A stretch of 64,000 bases of DNA from Eucalyptus grandis (taxonomy: Eukaryota > Streptophyta > Magnoliopsida > Myrtales > Myrtaceae), in assembly GCF_016545825.1 (NCBI RefSeq), contig NC_052613.1, positions 44,188,112-44,252,111 on the forward strand, given 5' to 3'. Positions 47,376-58,674 of the stretch are shown here, piece by piece; position 1 is the stretch's first letter; every line of letters begins with the position of its first letter. The notes beneath the pieces were generated by a model. That model worked only from the letters and a program-made list of their open reading frames with translations, was not told the DNA's origin and did not search any database. Position numbers and translations under genes: made by a program.

Positions 47376-48183
47376 ACACAATATACATAATAACATGACA
47401 AACCAAAAGTGACATGAGGGTCAAAATATGGCATTCTGCAAATACACAACTCGACATGGCTAGAAAACCCAATTGTAACATAAGAACACCAATTGCCAGT
47501 CCTATATACATTGTGCTCAGGCATTAAATTTCTTTTCTAGAAAACAAAGAAATTTCATGAATAGAGAAACAGTGAGGAAGATCACGCAATCACTGCGACC
47601 ACTTTTATGGAAATAAAAACAATATCTAACTTTCTAACATCTACAATCAAATGGATAGGAAAATGTCTCTCGTCACGCATGACCATAAAAAATGAAAAGA
47701 ATGCGTGCAACAAAACTAAAGAATACTATAATAATCTTTTAACTCTCCTTCATGCGACTGTTTATCAAATTAACTCCACACATGTAAGTTAAAAATGGTA
47801 GAAACTCCCATCATGAAGTTTAAATTCATAAACAAAGGGACGGTACATAAAAGAACGATCAAACTCTTGAGAGAAGCCACGTGAGTCAATTACAAAGGCA
47901 AGAGAAGAGGTGCCATATGAATTTTCATGTGGCACGCTCCAGCATTATCCTAAAATGGCTAATGGTCATAATCTAATTTGTGTACATAGTCAACAATCGC
48001 CAATTAGCGGTGAAGGGGTCGCATGTTTTACATAGTATCATGAGTTTGATTCACAGAATGAACAAACTTCGTAACAGCTCGTGCTACGTTGTCTAGCTAC
48101 GGTATACCATATGCAGGGGGTCAGATACTAGAACCGATATCAAAATTTCAAGTCTAGAAATTACAAGATTTGACAAATGGGTA
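47376..48183. other. AT-rich spacer, nothing recognised
   Basis: No ORF with a domain, no repeat boundary, no RNA gene seen. Confidence 0.5.
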
Positions 48184-48615
48184 TTGGCAGCCGCGCATCA
48201 AAGTACGAACTCACCATCATGGAAGTTGCTCGCGGGAGCACTTTGGCACCTTTGGAAAGCTCGAAATGATTTTGTCCTTCAATCCCGAAGGCCAGACCTG
48301 AACAAGAATTACAAGAGATGGAACCCAGAGGCTGTAAAACGAGCAAAAAGGAGAGGCGATGAACCTGTACAGGGGACGCCTCCAAGAATTGGAGCCTTGA
48401 AGTTCTATATTGACGGACCTATACTCGGAGGAGAACTGGAAGGAGCCATAGCTGGGATCTGCTGCGATTTTTTCAGGGAAAACTGTCGCCGGATTTGCCA
48501 AACAGGCGTGCGCGTCCTCTGCAGAAAGCGTCGAAGCCCTCTAGCCCTCAAAGAAGCTATCGCGTACTTGAAAGACCACTACATGGAATTTCATTCCAGA
48601 GAATCAGAGTGTTAA
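48184..48615 (+). pseudogene. LINE-type RNase H (RVT_3-like) fragment
   Basis: The 143-codon frame has LAGALWHLWKARNDFVLQSR, then GALKFYIDGPILGGELEGAI with the first RNase H Asp in the position of the usual N-x-DG-S motif, and AGICCDFFRENCRR. A shifted frame then gives LALKEAIAYL near the end. This order (WxxWKxRN.xVF spacer, then RNase H) is typical of the C-terminal end of plant LINE-derived proteins. It is truncated at the 5' side and frameshifted near 48490, so it is a fragment. Confidence 0.7.
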
Positions 48616-49307
48616 TTTTCATTGATATTATTATTACTCTTTTTTCTCTTTCCTTATTTTTCTCCTTTACTGAAATAAGAAGAGAAAAAAAAAAGAAGGA
48701 ACTGTCCATTGTTCTGTAAAGGATCTAGTAACGGCAGATATACTCATATTGGTGGCATTATTGCGGCTGTGATCAAGGAAGCATTAACCAAACACACCTC
48801 TAGAAAGATTAGAAGTGTTCAGAGCTGTAATTGTATGTACTTGTAAAGAACTTAAACGAGAGAACAGTATGATAATATGATCTGAGGAGGGAAACCGATC
48901 TAAGCGCGGAGATAGAGACTGAAATCTGCCCATGGGATGTTCGAGCTGTGATAGGAGACTGTAGAAGAAGTTTGGGCCATTTCAAGACCACTGCTATGAC
49001 CCACTGCTTGTGAGAAGCAAATCGAGTAGCAATTGAATTGCGAAAAAACCCAACCCAAGAGGAGCCCTTCCTCCTAATTGGATATGTAGAGACCCCAGCC
49101 CAACCCTCGTGGGACCTTGTATGTTCCAGAAACCAACAACTATGCTCCAATGATGATGCTTACTGAATGAAGGATTTCTTCTTCTTCTTTTTAACGAATA
49201 AATAAATAAAGTTGATACCGTGGCAGAAATCATATGTTTCAAATTAACTCATAAGTCTCCTCTCCAGTCGATGGGGAAAAGGTAATTAAATCACTCTAGC
49301 CAATCAG
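48616..49307. other. Spacer after the LINE fragment, no supported gene
   Basis: Overlapping minus-strand frames at 48809-49150 and 48994-49242 have no recognisable domain. The A-rich stretch near 48680-48700 could be an old LINE tail. Confidence 0.4.
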
Positions 49308-50339
49308 TTGCGAAATCGTGCCAAGAAAAGGGGTGGAGAAGCTTCTTGGATTCTAATGTCTTCTTTGACCCCTTTTCTGGGATTTCCTGCGTGGGTTTGC
49401 TTTATCCTCCAGAAACAGCTCATTGCTCATGACTAATCATAATTACTAATCTTAAACTATGGTAATTAGCATGTTCTCTGCCGTAGGTGCGGCGAGGCAC
49501 GTACTTTGAGAAGAATGCACCTGCATACGTTCTTTAGCCTCCAAGACTAGTGCTATCCGGTTTCAGGAACCGGAAGCCGGTTTGATTCGCAATTCTAAAA
49601 TTTAGAATTGGTGCGAACTGGACCGATTTCTAGTTCCAAATGAAGAGCTACCTGGGAACCAAACCAACTTTGGAACTGATTTCATAAAGTCTAAAAATTC
49701 TAATCTTTCTCTTTGCATCTTTTTCTCCACCTCTCTCTTTTTCTCCATTCTCTCTAATCTCAGTTAAGCACTTCACAACTCTCACTCTTACTCGTGACTC
49801 ATCCTTCTTATTGCTCGCTCGTAGCTCGCCCTTGCTCATTCAAGCCTAGCAACCTTTGCTTGTTCCTGACTGACCTCTGCTCGCTTGTTCATCATATTAT
49901 TTTGCTGCAAAAAATGAAACACAAAACAAGGAACAAAAGATAAATGGGTTCTTGTATAGATCTTGAAACCGCAACGAAATAACACAGTAGATCGCAGAGT
50001 CGGCTCCAAGATAAATAAGTTAGATTTCAGGTTCCAAAACTAGGAACCGGTTCTTCTAGGCTGGAAGCTACCTACTCTAAAACCTATCACCCCCAAGATC
50101 CATTGCAAAATTCATGCCTCGCTGCTACGAAAGAAAAGGGGTGGAGAAACTTCTTTGACTCCCTTTCGGGGATAACGTGCGTGAGTGTGTTTTTTTTAAT
50201 ATTCCCGAAACTGGCCAGTGCTCATAACCAATCATAATTACTAATCTTAAACTATGGTAATTAGCATGTTGCCTGAAGCAGGTGCGGTGGCGGACGTGTT
50301 TAGAGAAGCAAACGCACGTGCAGACGTTGTTTTAGCCTT
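49308..50339. repeat. About 215-bp direct repeat flanking a 600-bp insert
   Basis: 49323-49540 and 50131-50339 are direct copies, sharing AAGAAAAGGGGTGGAGAA, AATCATAATTACTAATCTTA, ACTATGGTAATTAGCATGTT and GTGCGG.GGC.CGT. The second has diverged by substitutions and small gaps. Between them (about 49545-50090) lies a repeat with GGAACCGG / TTTAGAATT / CTAGGAACCGGTTC words. It could be a tandem duplication later separated by a transposon, or a duplication that included it. Confidence 0.75.
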
Positions 50340-52839
50340 AAAAACCGTTCACGTCTTTCTAACCTTAGCGAGGAAGCTACTTGCAAATTTTAATTCCGTC
50401 ACAAATTTCCTTGGAATTAATTTCTATTTAAACTACTCTTGCCAGCACGCATCCATGGATATGATTTACATCAACACGTGGTTATTCAATATCCAAACTT
50501 TGGTCACAATACACAGGCCATCACCATTAGGATAAGAAAAAAAATGAATTAAATCAAAACATATCGGTAAACTCCACATCTACGTCGAAAAGTGTAATTT
50601 AAGGTCGTCACTTAAATGATTTTCCAAAATGCTCTATAGATAACAGCTGGCATTGTTCACCTAAAGGACTTGACCGGACCTATCCAACCAATTTCACCAC
50701 ATCCCCCATTTTATTTATGCTGAAAACAATTTATTTATTTTTTCCATTTTACAGTAGTTGATACTCTAAAGTTTAAAACCTTGCGAAGGAATGAGGACTT
50801 CTTTCGAATTTCGTCGCTGATTATTTTCATTTAATTGCTAGAAGTGGGCTTTGGACTTGGGTTGTGATGTTGGCGTTGGTCAATGGGCATTGCTTCTTTT
50901 GCTTCTTGTTAACCGAGCTGCGGCTTTTTGGGCCACAACCCTCATCACTCCGATCCGATCTGACGTAGATTATATATAAATCTCTCGTTCCCCGCTGCAT
51001 GCAAAATCGGCACGACAACACCAAAACCATTTTGGACTTTGCGATCGGATGAGACCCGTGGTGGCCACACGCTCGGTCGACAACGCATGCCGGACAAACC
51101 AAACCGCCTCGAGAGTCTCCGTATCGTTCCGCTGATCAGTGATGTCGGGACATTAATGAAACGACAAAATTCCATTTAGAACCCTTGCCCTTGCCGTGAT
51201 GTACTTTTGCAGCGTCTGTCCCGGTCGTAGATCCCATCTATTGGGATCATTGATTACGAGAATCTGACGTAAAAAATTTTCATGATTCGCAATTCTAATG
51301 ATTCACCCGACGTGTTACTTGAGTCCACGGTTATGAGTAACTCACTCAAGAAGCGAAAAGAGTAATAAAAATGAAGCAACGCTTCGTCGAAATAATTAAA
51401 GTGATACCGATAAAATTTGAAAATTGAACAACAGCTTATTTGATTTGATTCGAACAGTAATATTTATGCAATGGAAGCATAATTAATGACCTTTAATGAA
51501 TGCTCTAAAGATATTACTTTTCTTAACGAGATACTTATGTTATTTTACAATTTCATAATATCGGCGCCGTTCCCCATTTGAACAACTCTTTGACTAGTTT
51601 AGCCTCCGAAAGCTAATTTCAATAAGGCTTGCTTCCAAGTAGTGTTATTTCATATCATTTGCACACTTCCCTTGAGAAAACTAATTTATACAGTTCTCAT
51701 TGCCTGACAATATACTTTTACATTTCAACATAATCAAATTAAAAATTGATTACGACATCGCACCCTCTTCAACGATTTTACTTTGAAAAATCTATTGGTA
51801 ACGATTTTGGTTTCTATTAAGAATGATTGGGTGACATGGCTCACTGTCAATCATCAAATTTATATTTGCTAGAAGGGATCATTTTCATGAAACGATTAAC
51901 TTTGAACCACCCACATAGATTATCATCGACTATTGTGGCATAGACCGGATGATTGTATTTGGGACTTTGGAAGGCTTGAAGATGGGTGTGGTTAGTGAAT
52001 GTGTTGGTAAAAACCCCAGTTTGGCTTAATATGTATGAGACTGGGAAAGAAAATCCATATGATGTCTGTGATTTCTCTTATGATTTGTAAACTTATTTTA
52101 AGCAAATTAAATTTTAAAAAACCCCCATATAATGTCCTTGCCATAGCAAATTTAATTCAATTATATGAAGTTGGCCAATGAAGCCTTCGTTATTGTTTAA
52201 TGGTAATGTCGGGTCTTACCCATTCTATCCCAATCCTTAATTAACATACCCCCAAAACATGAATCGAGATCGCTTTCCTTTCTAAATTTCCATATCAAGT
52301 ACTCCGTCCCCTTTTATCCCTACCAGGAAAGGAAACAAAATCCTTAATTCGATTTTACTACTGATTTTATTCCTCACGGCCTAATAGTCCGTAACCAAAA
52401 GTGAACATATTGGGAACCTGCCCCCAATAAAACCAACATTTAACACCCCAATAATGCATCCTTTTCCATCGTAATTGAAAATTAATTTATTATAAGGAAA
52501 AAAAATTCATCTTGATTCGGTAAACTCCGCATTCAAGACCCATCTATCTCATCAATGGCATGAGTCAAGTGAAATGCGAGCCGAAAGTCTATTTCTGTAA
52601 AGTCACGATTAAACTTGTGAAATCGGTTTTAATTGCACTTGGTAAATAAGAAATCAAATCTAGATGAATGTTAGATCAATAATTTGAATTCCTAAGTCTC
52701 ACGTCAAAGGATGATATTAGATGACTGACGTCCGACTCCTGGTATGGTAGATCACACTTTATTAAAATAATTAGGTTGGATTTTTATTATTTGGCAGAAA
52801 TATTATGGAGTTACCCAAGCTCAAATTCCTACCCCTCTC
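50340..52839. other. Intergenic region and distal promoter of VIT1
   Basis: AT-rich sequence with no supported ORF. Overlapping minus-strand frames at 50827-51175 are not recognisable. No RNA gene or element boundary is seen. Confidence 0.5.
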
Positions 52840-52847
52840 TATAAAAG
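52840..52847 (+). promoter_or_regulatory. TATA box of VIT1
   Basis: TATAAAAG lies 146 bp before the ATG at 52986. A pyrimidine-rich leader follows. Confidence 0.65.
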
Positions 52848-52890
52848 AAAGAAACAAAAGAGAGGCATCTCCTCGTTCCTCTCTATCTTT

Positions 52891-52930
52891 CCCTCTCCCC
52901 CTCCCTCCCTCCCTCCCTCCCTCCCTCCCC
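52891..52930 (+). repeat. CCCT microsatellite in the VIT1 5' leader
   Basis: CTCC-type repeats for about 40 bp between the TATA box and the ATG. Pyrimidine-rich leaders are common in plants. Length variation here could affect expression, which is only an inference. Confidence 0.85.
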
Positions 52931-52985
52931 TTCCTGTCGCTTCGTCTCTCTTCATCTCTCTCTGCCTCGAACACCATCGTATTCA

Positions 52986-55478
52986 ATGGCGGACGCAAAC
53001 GAGAACGGGAACAATCTGGAGCCGGAGAAGCGGGCGCTCCTAAACCATCACACGGAGTCCCACTTCACCGCCGGCGAGATCGTCCGCGACATCATCATCG
53101 GCGTCTCCGACGGCCTGACCGTCCCCTTCGCCCTCGCCGCCGGCCTCTCCGGCGCCAACGCCCCCTCCTCCATCGTCCTCACCGCCGGCGTCGCCGAGGT
53201 CGCAGCCGGCGCCATCTCCATGGGTCTCGGCGGGTACATCTACCACGACTCTCCTCCATAGCTGTTCGCCATGCGCGGAGGGTGGTGCTGTTTCGTAGAT
53301 TATTTTCGTCATATAATCTCCAGCAAATCACAGGAGATTTTATGTACCGTGAGACATCACTTTCGAAGTGCAACATTCACGGACTGTTAAACCTGATTCT
53401 GCCTTGGAAACTAGGCGACAGCTTTGCAGTCAACCTTTTCCTGAGCGAGATGAGATTCCCTCACGATCATTCCCGGACTCATTTTCATTTCGTGTTGTTC
53501 TTGGGACACGTGAAATATGATATAATGTAGAGAGAAATCGTAGCAACTTTTCCTTATTTTCACTGAGCTTGTAGCGTGTAGTAGCTACTATAGTATATGG
53601 ACCCAGTTAAATTTCTGTCGTTACAAACTCAAGGATTGTGATAGATTTGGTCGACGTCCATTTGGTAGACGCGAAAAAATGTTCGCACAGTGTTGGGAAA
53701 ATGGCCGATTTTCTGAGTTTGCAGAGTCTGCGATACAAAGCTGATGGGACTGTGAAATTGGTGTGTGTCAGGTATCTTGCAGCTAAAAGTGAGGCAGACC
53801 ACTACTCGAGGGAATTCAAAAGAGAGCAAGCAGAGATCATCAGTGTTCCTGATACTGGTCCTCTCTCAATTCTCATCACCCATTTCCTCTTTCATTTTTC
53901 TTCACTTTCCTTTCTAATGTATGATAAATTTTTTTGTTAAAATTTGGATACGACTTGCTCATTTAAATACTCGGTCACTGCTCAATCATAGTTTGTTTTA
54001 ATCTGAACATTCCTATTAAGCAAATATTGGTCTTTTTCTATTTGAATCGATCATGGATTCATCATGTAAAGTATACAGAGATAGAGAGTGAGATCTTTCT
54101 CTATTTTGTTTTTGGTCGTGCAGAAGCGGCTGAGGTGGCAGAAATATTGGCACAATACGATTTAGAGCCACATGAATACTGGCCGGTGGTGAATGCACTG
54201 AGGAAGAAGCCTCAAGCCTGGCTCGAGTTCATGATGAAGTAAGTGATGATCTTTCTAATCACAAACGCCATTTATGCCATATTTACTGATTCCACTAAGG
54301 ACCCAATGATGTTTCTGTTAGTTTGGTTAAAAGTAGGAGTTGGACAAAATCAGAAACTTTGCAGTAGACTTCATAAAATCAACTGCAGACATTCAATAGT
54401 ACAACTGTCCTAATCAGCTTTGGAGGGAGGGAGGGGGAGGGAGAGGGGGAGGGAGAGGGAGAGGGAGGGAAGGACGGAGGGAGGGAGAGAGAGAGAGAGA
54501 GAGGATTCAGAAATCTTGTCATCTGACAAGTGATAGTGCCTAAATCCTCGAGAAAAAGCATGTTCTGCAAGCTGCGGTGTGTTTCTGAGCGTTCTCGGTT
54601 AAAGCGTTAAGACAGGATGGGACTCGCTTCTTTTTCGCCTGCTAGCTTTGGGAAGAACCAAAGCATGACGGTACTTTTTTCTTAATATGTACACGCACAA
54701 AACGCTTCACTACAGAACAAAACAAAAACAAAAGGGAAGAAGCGTATGCTCTTCAACTCTCCACAGAAAAGCATATGCGTTTGGGCCAGAACACGGACGA
54801 AAACCTTAAAATGGCCGCTACGGACACGTGCTTCTTGATGGCGACACCACCGCCTCTCTTATGTTCCAGCAAACAGATAGTGCGTGAAAAGATTTTGGAA
54901 ACCGTAAGGTGGCACGTTATGTGAGACATATGAAGATAGCTCCTGCTTCTTGGATCTTTCTTCAACGAAGTCATGCTTTCACGTCCATCATTCCAATCTT
55001 TCCAAGAATTCATCGTTGTCCATGTGCCTAGGGCCTCGAAGACTGCAGCATCGCCACAAGTTTACACCAAGCAATGGCAGCATCTATCGACGCGCCTATT
55101 TTGATTATGTACAATTGATCAATAAAGTTGCTTTCCCTTTGTCATTATGCTAAATTGTGGAAGTGTTGTGAATGCAGGTTTGAGCTGGGATTGGAGAAGC
55201 CAGACCCAAGAAGAGCATTACAGAGCGCGCTCACGATTGCTGTATCCTACGTATTGGGTGGATTGGTGCCTCTCGGGCCTTACGCGTTGGTCCCAAGAGC
55301 CACAGACGCTCTGGTTGCATCTGTTGTCCTCACTCTCATTGCTCTGCTCATCTTCGGCTACGTCAAGGGCCGTTTCACTGGTGATAAGCCCTTCCGAAGT
55401 GCTCTGCAAACTGCCCTCGTCGGTGCCATTGCCTCCGCGGCCGCTTTCGGCCTGGCCAAGGCTGTTCAGGCAATATAA
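52986..55478 (+). CDS. VIT1: Vacuolar iron transporter 1 (VIT1/CCC1 family), intact
   Basis: Moves cytosolic Fe2+ (and Mn2+) into the vacuole in exchange for protons. Four exons, 52986-53233, 53772-53857, 54124-54238 and 55178-55478, all with GT-AG borders, sum to 750 nt (249 aa plus stop). Exon 1 has HHTESHFTAGEIVRDIIIG then VSDGLTVPF (TM1, transport Asp 42, Glu 31) and TM2 with Met 79. The cytoplasmic metal-binding domain (about residues 84-150) carries Glu 101, 104, 112, 115, Met 148, Met 149, and Glu 152 at the start of the next segment. Exon 4 has TM3-TM5 ending AKAVQAI. As I remember it, the crystallised Eucalyptus VIT1 has the same residues numbered one higher throughout. Presence of the metal-binding domain separates it from the shorter VTL proteins. 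The start is the first ATG after the CT-rich leader. Two damaged relatives lie upstream at 39168 and 41686. Confidence 0.95.
54422..54503. repeat. Purine-rich GGGA/GA microsatellite in VIT1 intron 3
   Basis: A run of GGGA and GGAGAGG units passing into (GA)n. It sits inside the last intron and is an expected site of length variation. Confidence 0.9.
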
Positions 55479-55917
55479 GTAGGGGTTTCTGGTGTTTGCC
55501 TATGTAAGATCCTGCTCCTTGTAATAAGACCCAAGTATCTTTCTCCCTTTTTCTGGATTTGGAGGAACTTGATTGTCAACCTCAATATGGTATCGGTGCA
55601 TCATCATTGTTCGGCTAGGCGTTTTATGGCATGAGAAAAAAAAAAATTCAAAAAGTCATAACTCTATTACATTTTATTAATTTAATCATAGACTTTTTAA
55701 TTATACCAATTGAATCGCCGATAATTTCTCATTTTGTTAATTGAGTCAATCTGGCAAATTTTAATAGTAAATCACTTAAGTGGAGGCTGATCTTTTTATG
55801 TGACACAGTCATCGTCGACATAAATAATTTTTTTTTTATTTACTTTAATATTTGTTCAAACTTTTTCTTATTCTTTAATATTTGCCCGAGTTTAGCGAGG
55901 GCAAACCTAGGCAAAAC

Positions 55918-56156
55918 TAGGGATGATCAATTTCTGGTTTGATCTAGTTCCACTTAAGAACTAGGAATCGGACCAAGATGACTAGTTCCCATTTTTTTGG
56001 GACTGGGGACTAGACCGGACGATCCTAGGATAGCAAACAGAACCTGCCCAATCGGTCCAATCCAATGGAACTAGCCACTTACAAAAAAAAATTAAAAAAA
56101 TTGAAAAAAATTACTAGAATTATTACAATTATAGGATTTATTACTACTTTTAAGAA

Positions 56157-56196
<40 letters not shown>

Positions 56197-56320
56197 AAAA
56201 GAGTTGGTCCGGTCTAGTCAAATTCCCCCTCGGAATCGGAACTAGACTGACGCCCCTAGGTGTGGGACCAAACTGGCTAGTCCAAATGGTCTGGGTGGTC
56301 CGATATGCTTACCCCTAAAG
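55918..56320. mobile_element. Nested repeat inside R7
   Basis: Starts TAGGGATGATCAATTTC and ends ATGCTTACCCCTA, with mirrored phrases GGAATCGGACC / GGTCCGGTCTAGT and CTAGTTCC / GGAACTAG. It carries a (TA)n run. The R7 core reads GCAAACCTAGGCAAAAC before it and AAGAAAACCTTGCC after it, suggesting a weak 8-bp duplication. A similar GGAACCGG-rich repeat lies at about 49550-50060. Confidence 0.5.
56160..56192. repeat. (TA)n microsatellite
   Basis: About 16 TA units in the nested repeat. Confidence 0.95.
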
Positions 56321-57206
56321 AAAACCTTGCCTGGGTCAGCGAGGGTAGTCCTTCACCAAATTGAGCCCACTGAGGGCGGCTCTCACTGAGCTAGGCCCAA
56401 GCAACCGTTGCCCAAGGTTGGCAAAGTGAGACCCGGTGATGGCCGGTGGAGGGGAAAAGGGAAAAAGGAAAAAATATAAGTAAAAAAAAGGAAAAACAGA
56501 AGAAAAGAAAAATAAAAATAAAAATAATATTAAAATACTAGTAAAACTTGTCTACGTCAACATTGACACTATCACATGAGACAATCGGTATCCACGTCTA
56601 TGATTTCCAATCAAAATTGACAGGATAGACTCAACCAATCAAATGTGAAAAAAATCAAAACTTAATTGGCACAATTAGAGATTTAAAACTAATCTGGCAA
56701 AAATGTAATAAATTTAAGAATTTTTGGACAATTTCACCGTATACTTTTATCGACCTTTTTGTATCTAGGACCTATCCTCAGCTCGCAATTTGTATCGTGT
56801 AGAAATGAGACGAATTGGAGGGAAGCAAGAAGGAAATGGAACATGAGAAAGAAATGAGCACTGTCATGCCCATGCTTGGTATTGGCTATAAAATGGCGAT
56901 GGTCGCTACTTCCAACGGGTGTCCTCTTTTAAGACCAAAAATGACCAAAGCAGAGAAAATTGAGCTTGGAGGTTGGAGTTGAGTAGCACCAACACTTTTC
57001 AAAAACCTTCATATCTTGTCAAATATCCCAACACGTGTCCGATACTTAGTCCACACATGTTGGAAAATCCAATACTTGGCTAATACTATCCGACACTTGA
57101 GTGAGAATTCCAGCATGAAGTTTGGATTTCCGACATATGATTGCAACAGGTAAGGAATCAATTTTAAAAATTTCAATAAAAAAAAAAAAAGTCATCATGT
57201 AAATAT

Positions 57207-57207
<1 letters not shown>

Positions 57208-57285
<78 letters not shown>
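57208..57285. repeat. (AAT)n microsatellite
   Basis: About 25 units of AAT. The open frame of poly-Leu on the minus strand is an artefact of it. Confidence 0.95.
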
Positions 57286-57286
<1 letters not shown>

Positions 57287-58674
57287 GGGGAAAAACCTAA
57301 TCTTTTATTTTCTTTTGACTCATTTCTCTCGAGACACAATTCACTCACAAGTTTATTTTTTCTCTTTTCTTTTGACACGCTTTAATACATGAATCCAATG
57401 TGTATTGCCTTTTTCTCTAAGTTTAATGAATTATTGAAATGGACTTAAATTTGTCGATTGAAATAACAAATGATATTAACAAATGGTGGATTAATATTTT
57501 TAGTGTACATTCATTCTAGTCTTTTTTTATTATTTATTTATTTGTGAATTAGAATAAAATTTAATTATAAAATGATAATTAATTATGTACATATGAAAAT
57601 ATACATTTAATATGTGTATTAAAGTATCGGAATTCTCTATTTTTTGAGAAATAATATGTCGACGTATCGTGTCGTGTCATAAGTCACGTGTCAATGTCGA
57701 TGCCACTTAGGCACTTAGGCTAGGAGAGCTCTCTCATGTGGGGTAAAATGAACTAGATATTCCCTCAATTTGGTAGTTATCAGAGGAAAAGTGAGAGTTG
57801 CAGCGACAAGCCATCTGCATTCCCTAGCGCATGAGAACGCAATCTTATAATGCACTATTGGGGAATACACACGAGTTTCAATTATGACAATCCATCAAGT
57901 GGAACTGGACGCAAGTTCATGTAGAATCATGACAGGACATGCAATTTGCGGTACTTGCATTATGGCGATCATTCCCATTTGAACTCAGAAACATCATCGA
58001 TTCAGCTCAGATGAAAAACGAACAAAGAAGCGGACGGCATACATCGAATTTGTACTCGTCAGGCTAACAGGCGAATGAATACATACTTTCATAGCCATTT
58101 CAAACTCCTCTGACAATGCTGAGAGGAATTGCAATGTACAAAATACTAATAAGCCACCGAAAAAGTGGCGTCCATATTATGATTCTCTGCAAGTAATTTA
58201 CAAAGTCATTTGGAAAGGTAAGTCCAACATTTTGTGGTTCACCACAGGGGCTGGAAGAAAAAGATCATGTCGAGTTGCCCACCCACATGAATCCTGTCAA
58301 TAACCAACAGCCAAGAGGAATGTCACCATCAATAAGGGAACTTCATCGGGAAAATTTCCTGCATCATATTCAGGGTAGAAAACACGATACTATTGACTTT
58401 TCTTTTTCTTAAGATTCAATCAGATTATGTAATCTCCACTCCGTATTGCAATCATCCTTAACTGCACTAGTTTCCCAGCATTGCGTGCATTGCTGTATCT
58501 GATTGCTTAAAAGTCGGCAGTTAGAAACTAACTTATGTCTTTGCAGGAAAGCTCCATCAAGCATTTCCAAATATGTTATAGTATGCAGAAGAAACCAGAG
58601 TAGCCCCCTATAAAACTTAAGCTGCAGCTACCCTTCCAAAAGCCAAATGCTCTTATGTTGCCTGAAGCTTGAGA
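57286..58674. other. 3' flank of the heat-shock factor gene
   Basis: AT-rich to about 57750, then mixed sequence that probably includes the 3' untranslated region of the HSF gene. No other gene is seen. Confidence 0.5.

Larger units (their letters stand above)
55634..56745. mobile_element. Inverted-repeat element R7, enlarged by a nested insertion
   Basis: The left AATTCAAAAAGTCATAACTC / TTAATTATACCAATTGAATC and right TTAATTGGCACAATTAG / AATTTTTGGACAATTTCACC halves are mirrored family arms. The core has GCGAGGGCAAACC words. The middle is interrupted at about 55918-56320 by another repeat. Confidence 0.6.

Noticed and set aside
50827..51175. Two overlapping minus-strand frames of about 76 and 91 codons
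   Set aside because: No domain, no splice context, and they lie in the distal VIT1 upstream region.
57046..57378. Poly-Leu open frame on the minus strand
   Set aside because: Produced by the AAT microsatellite at 57208-57285.
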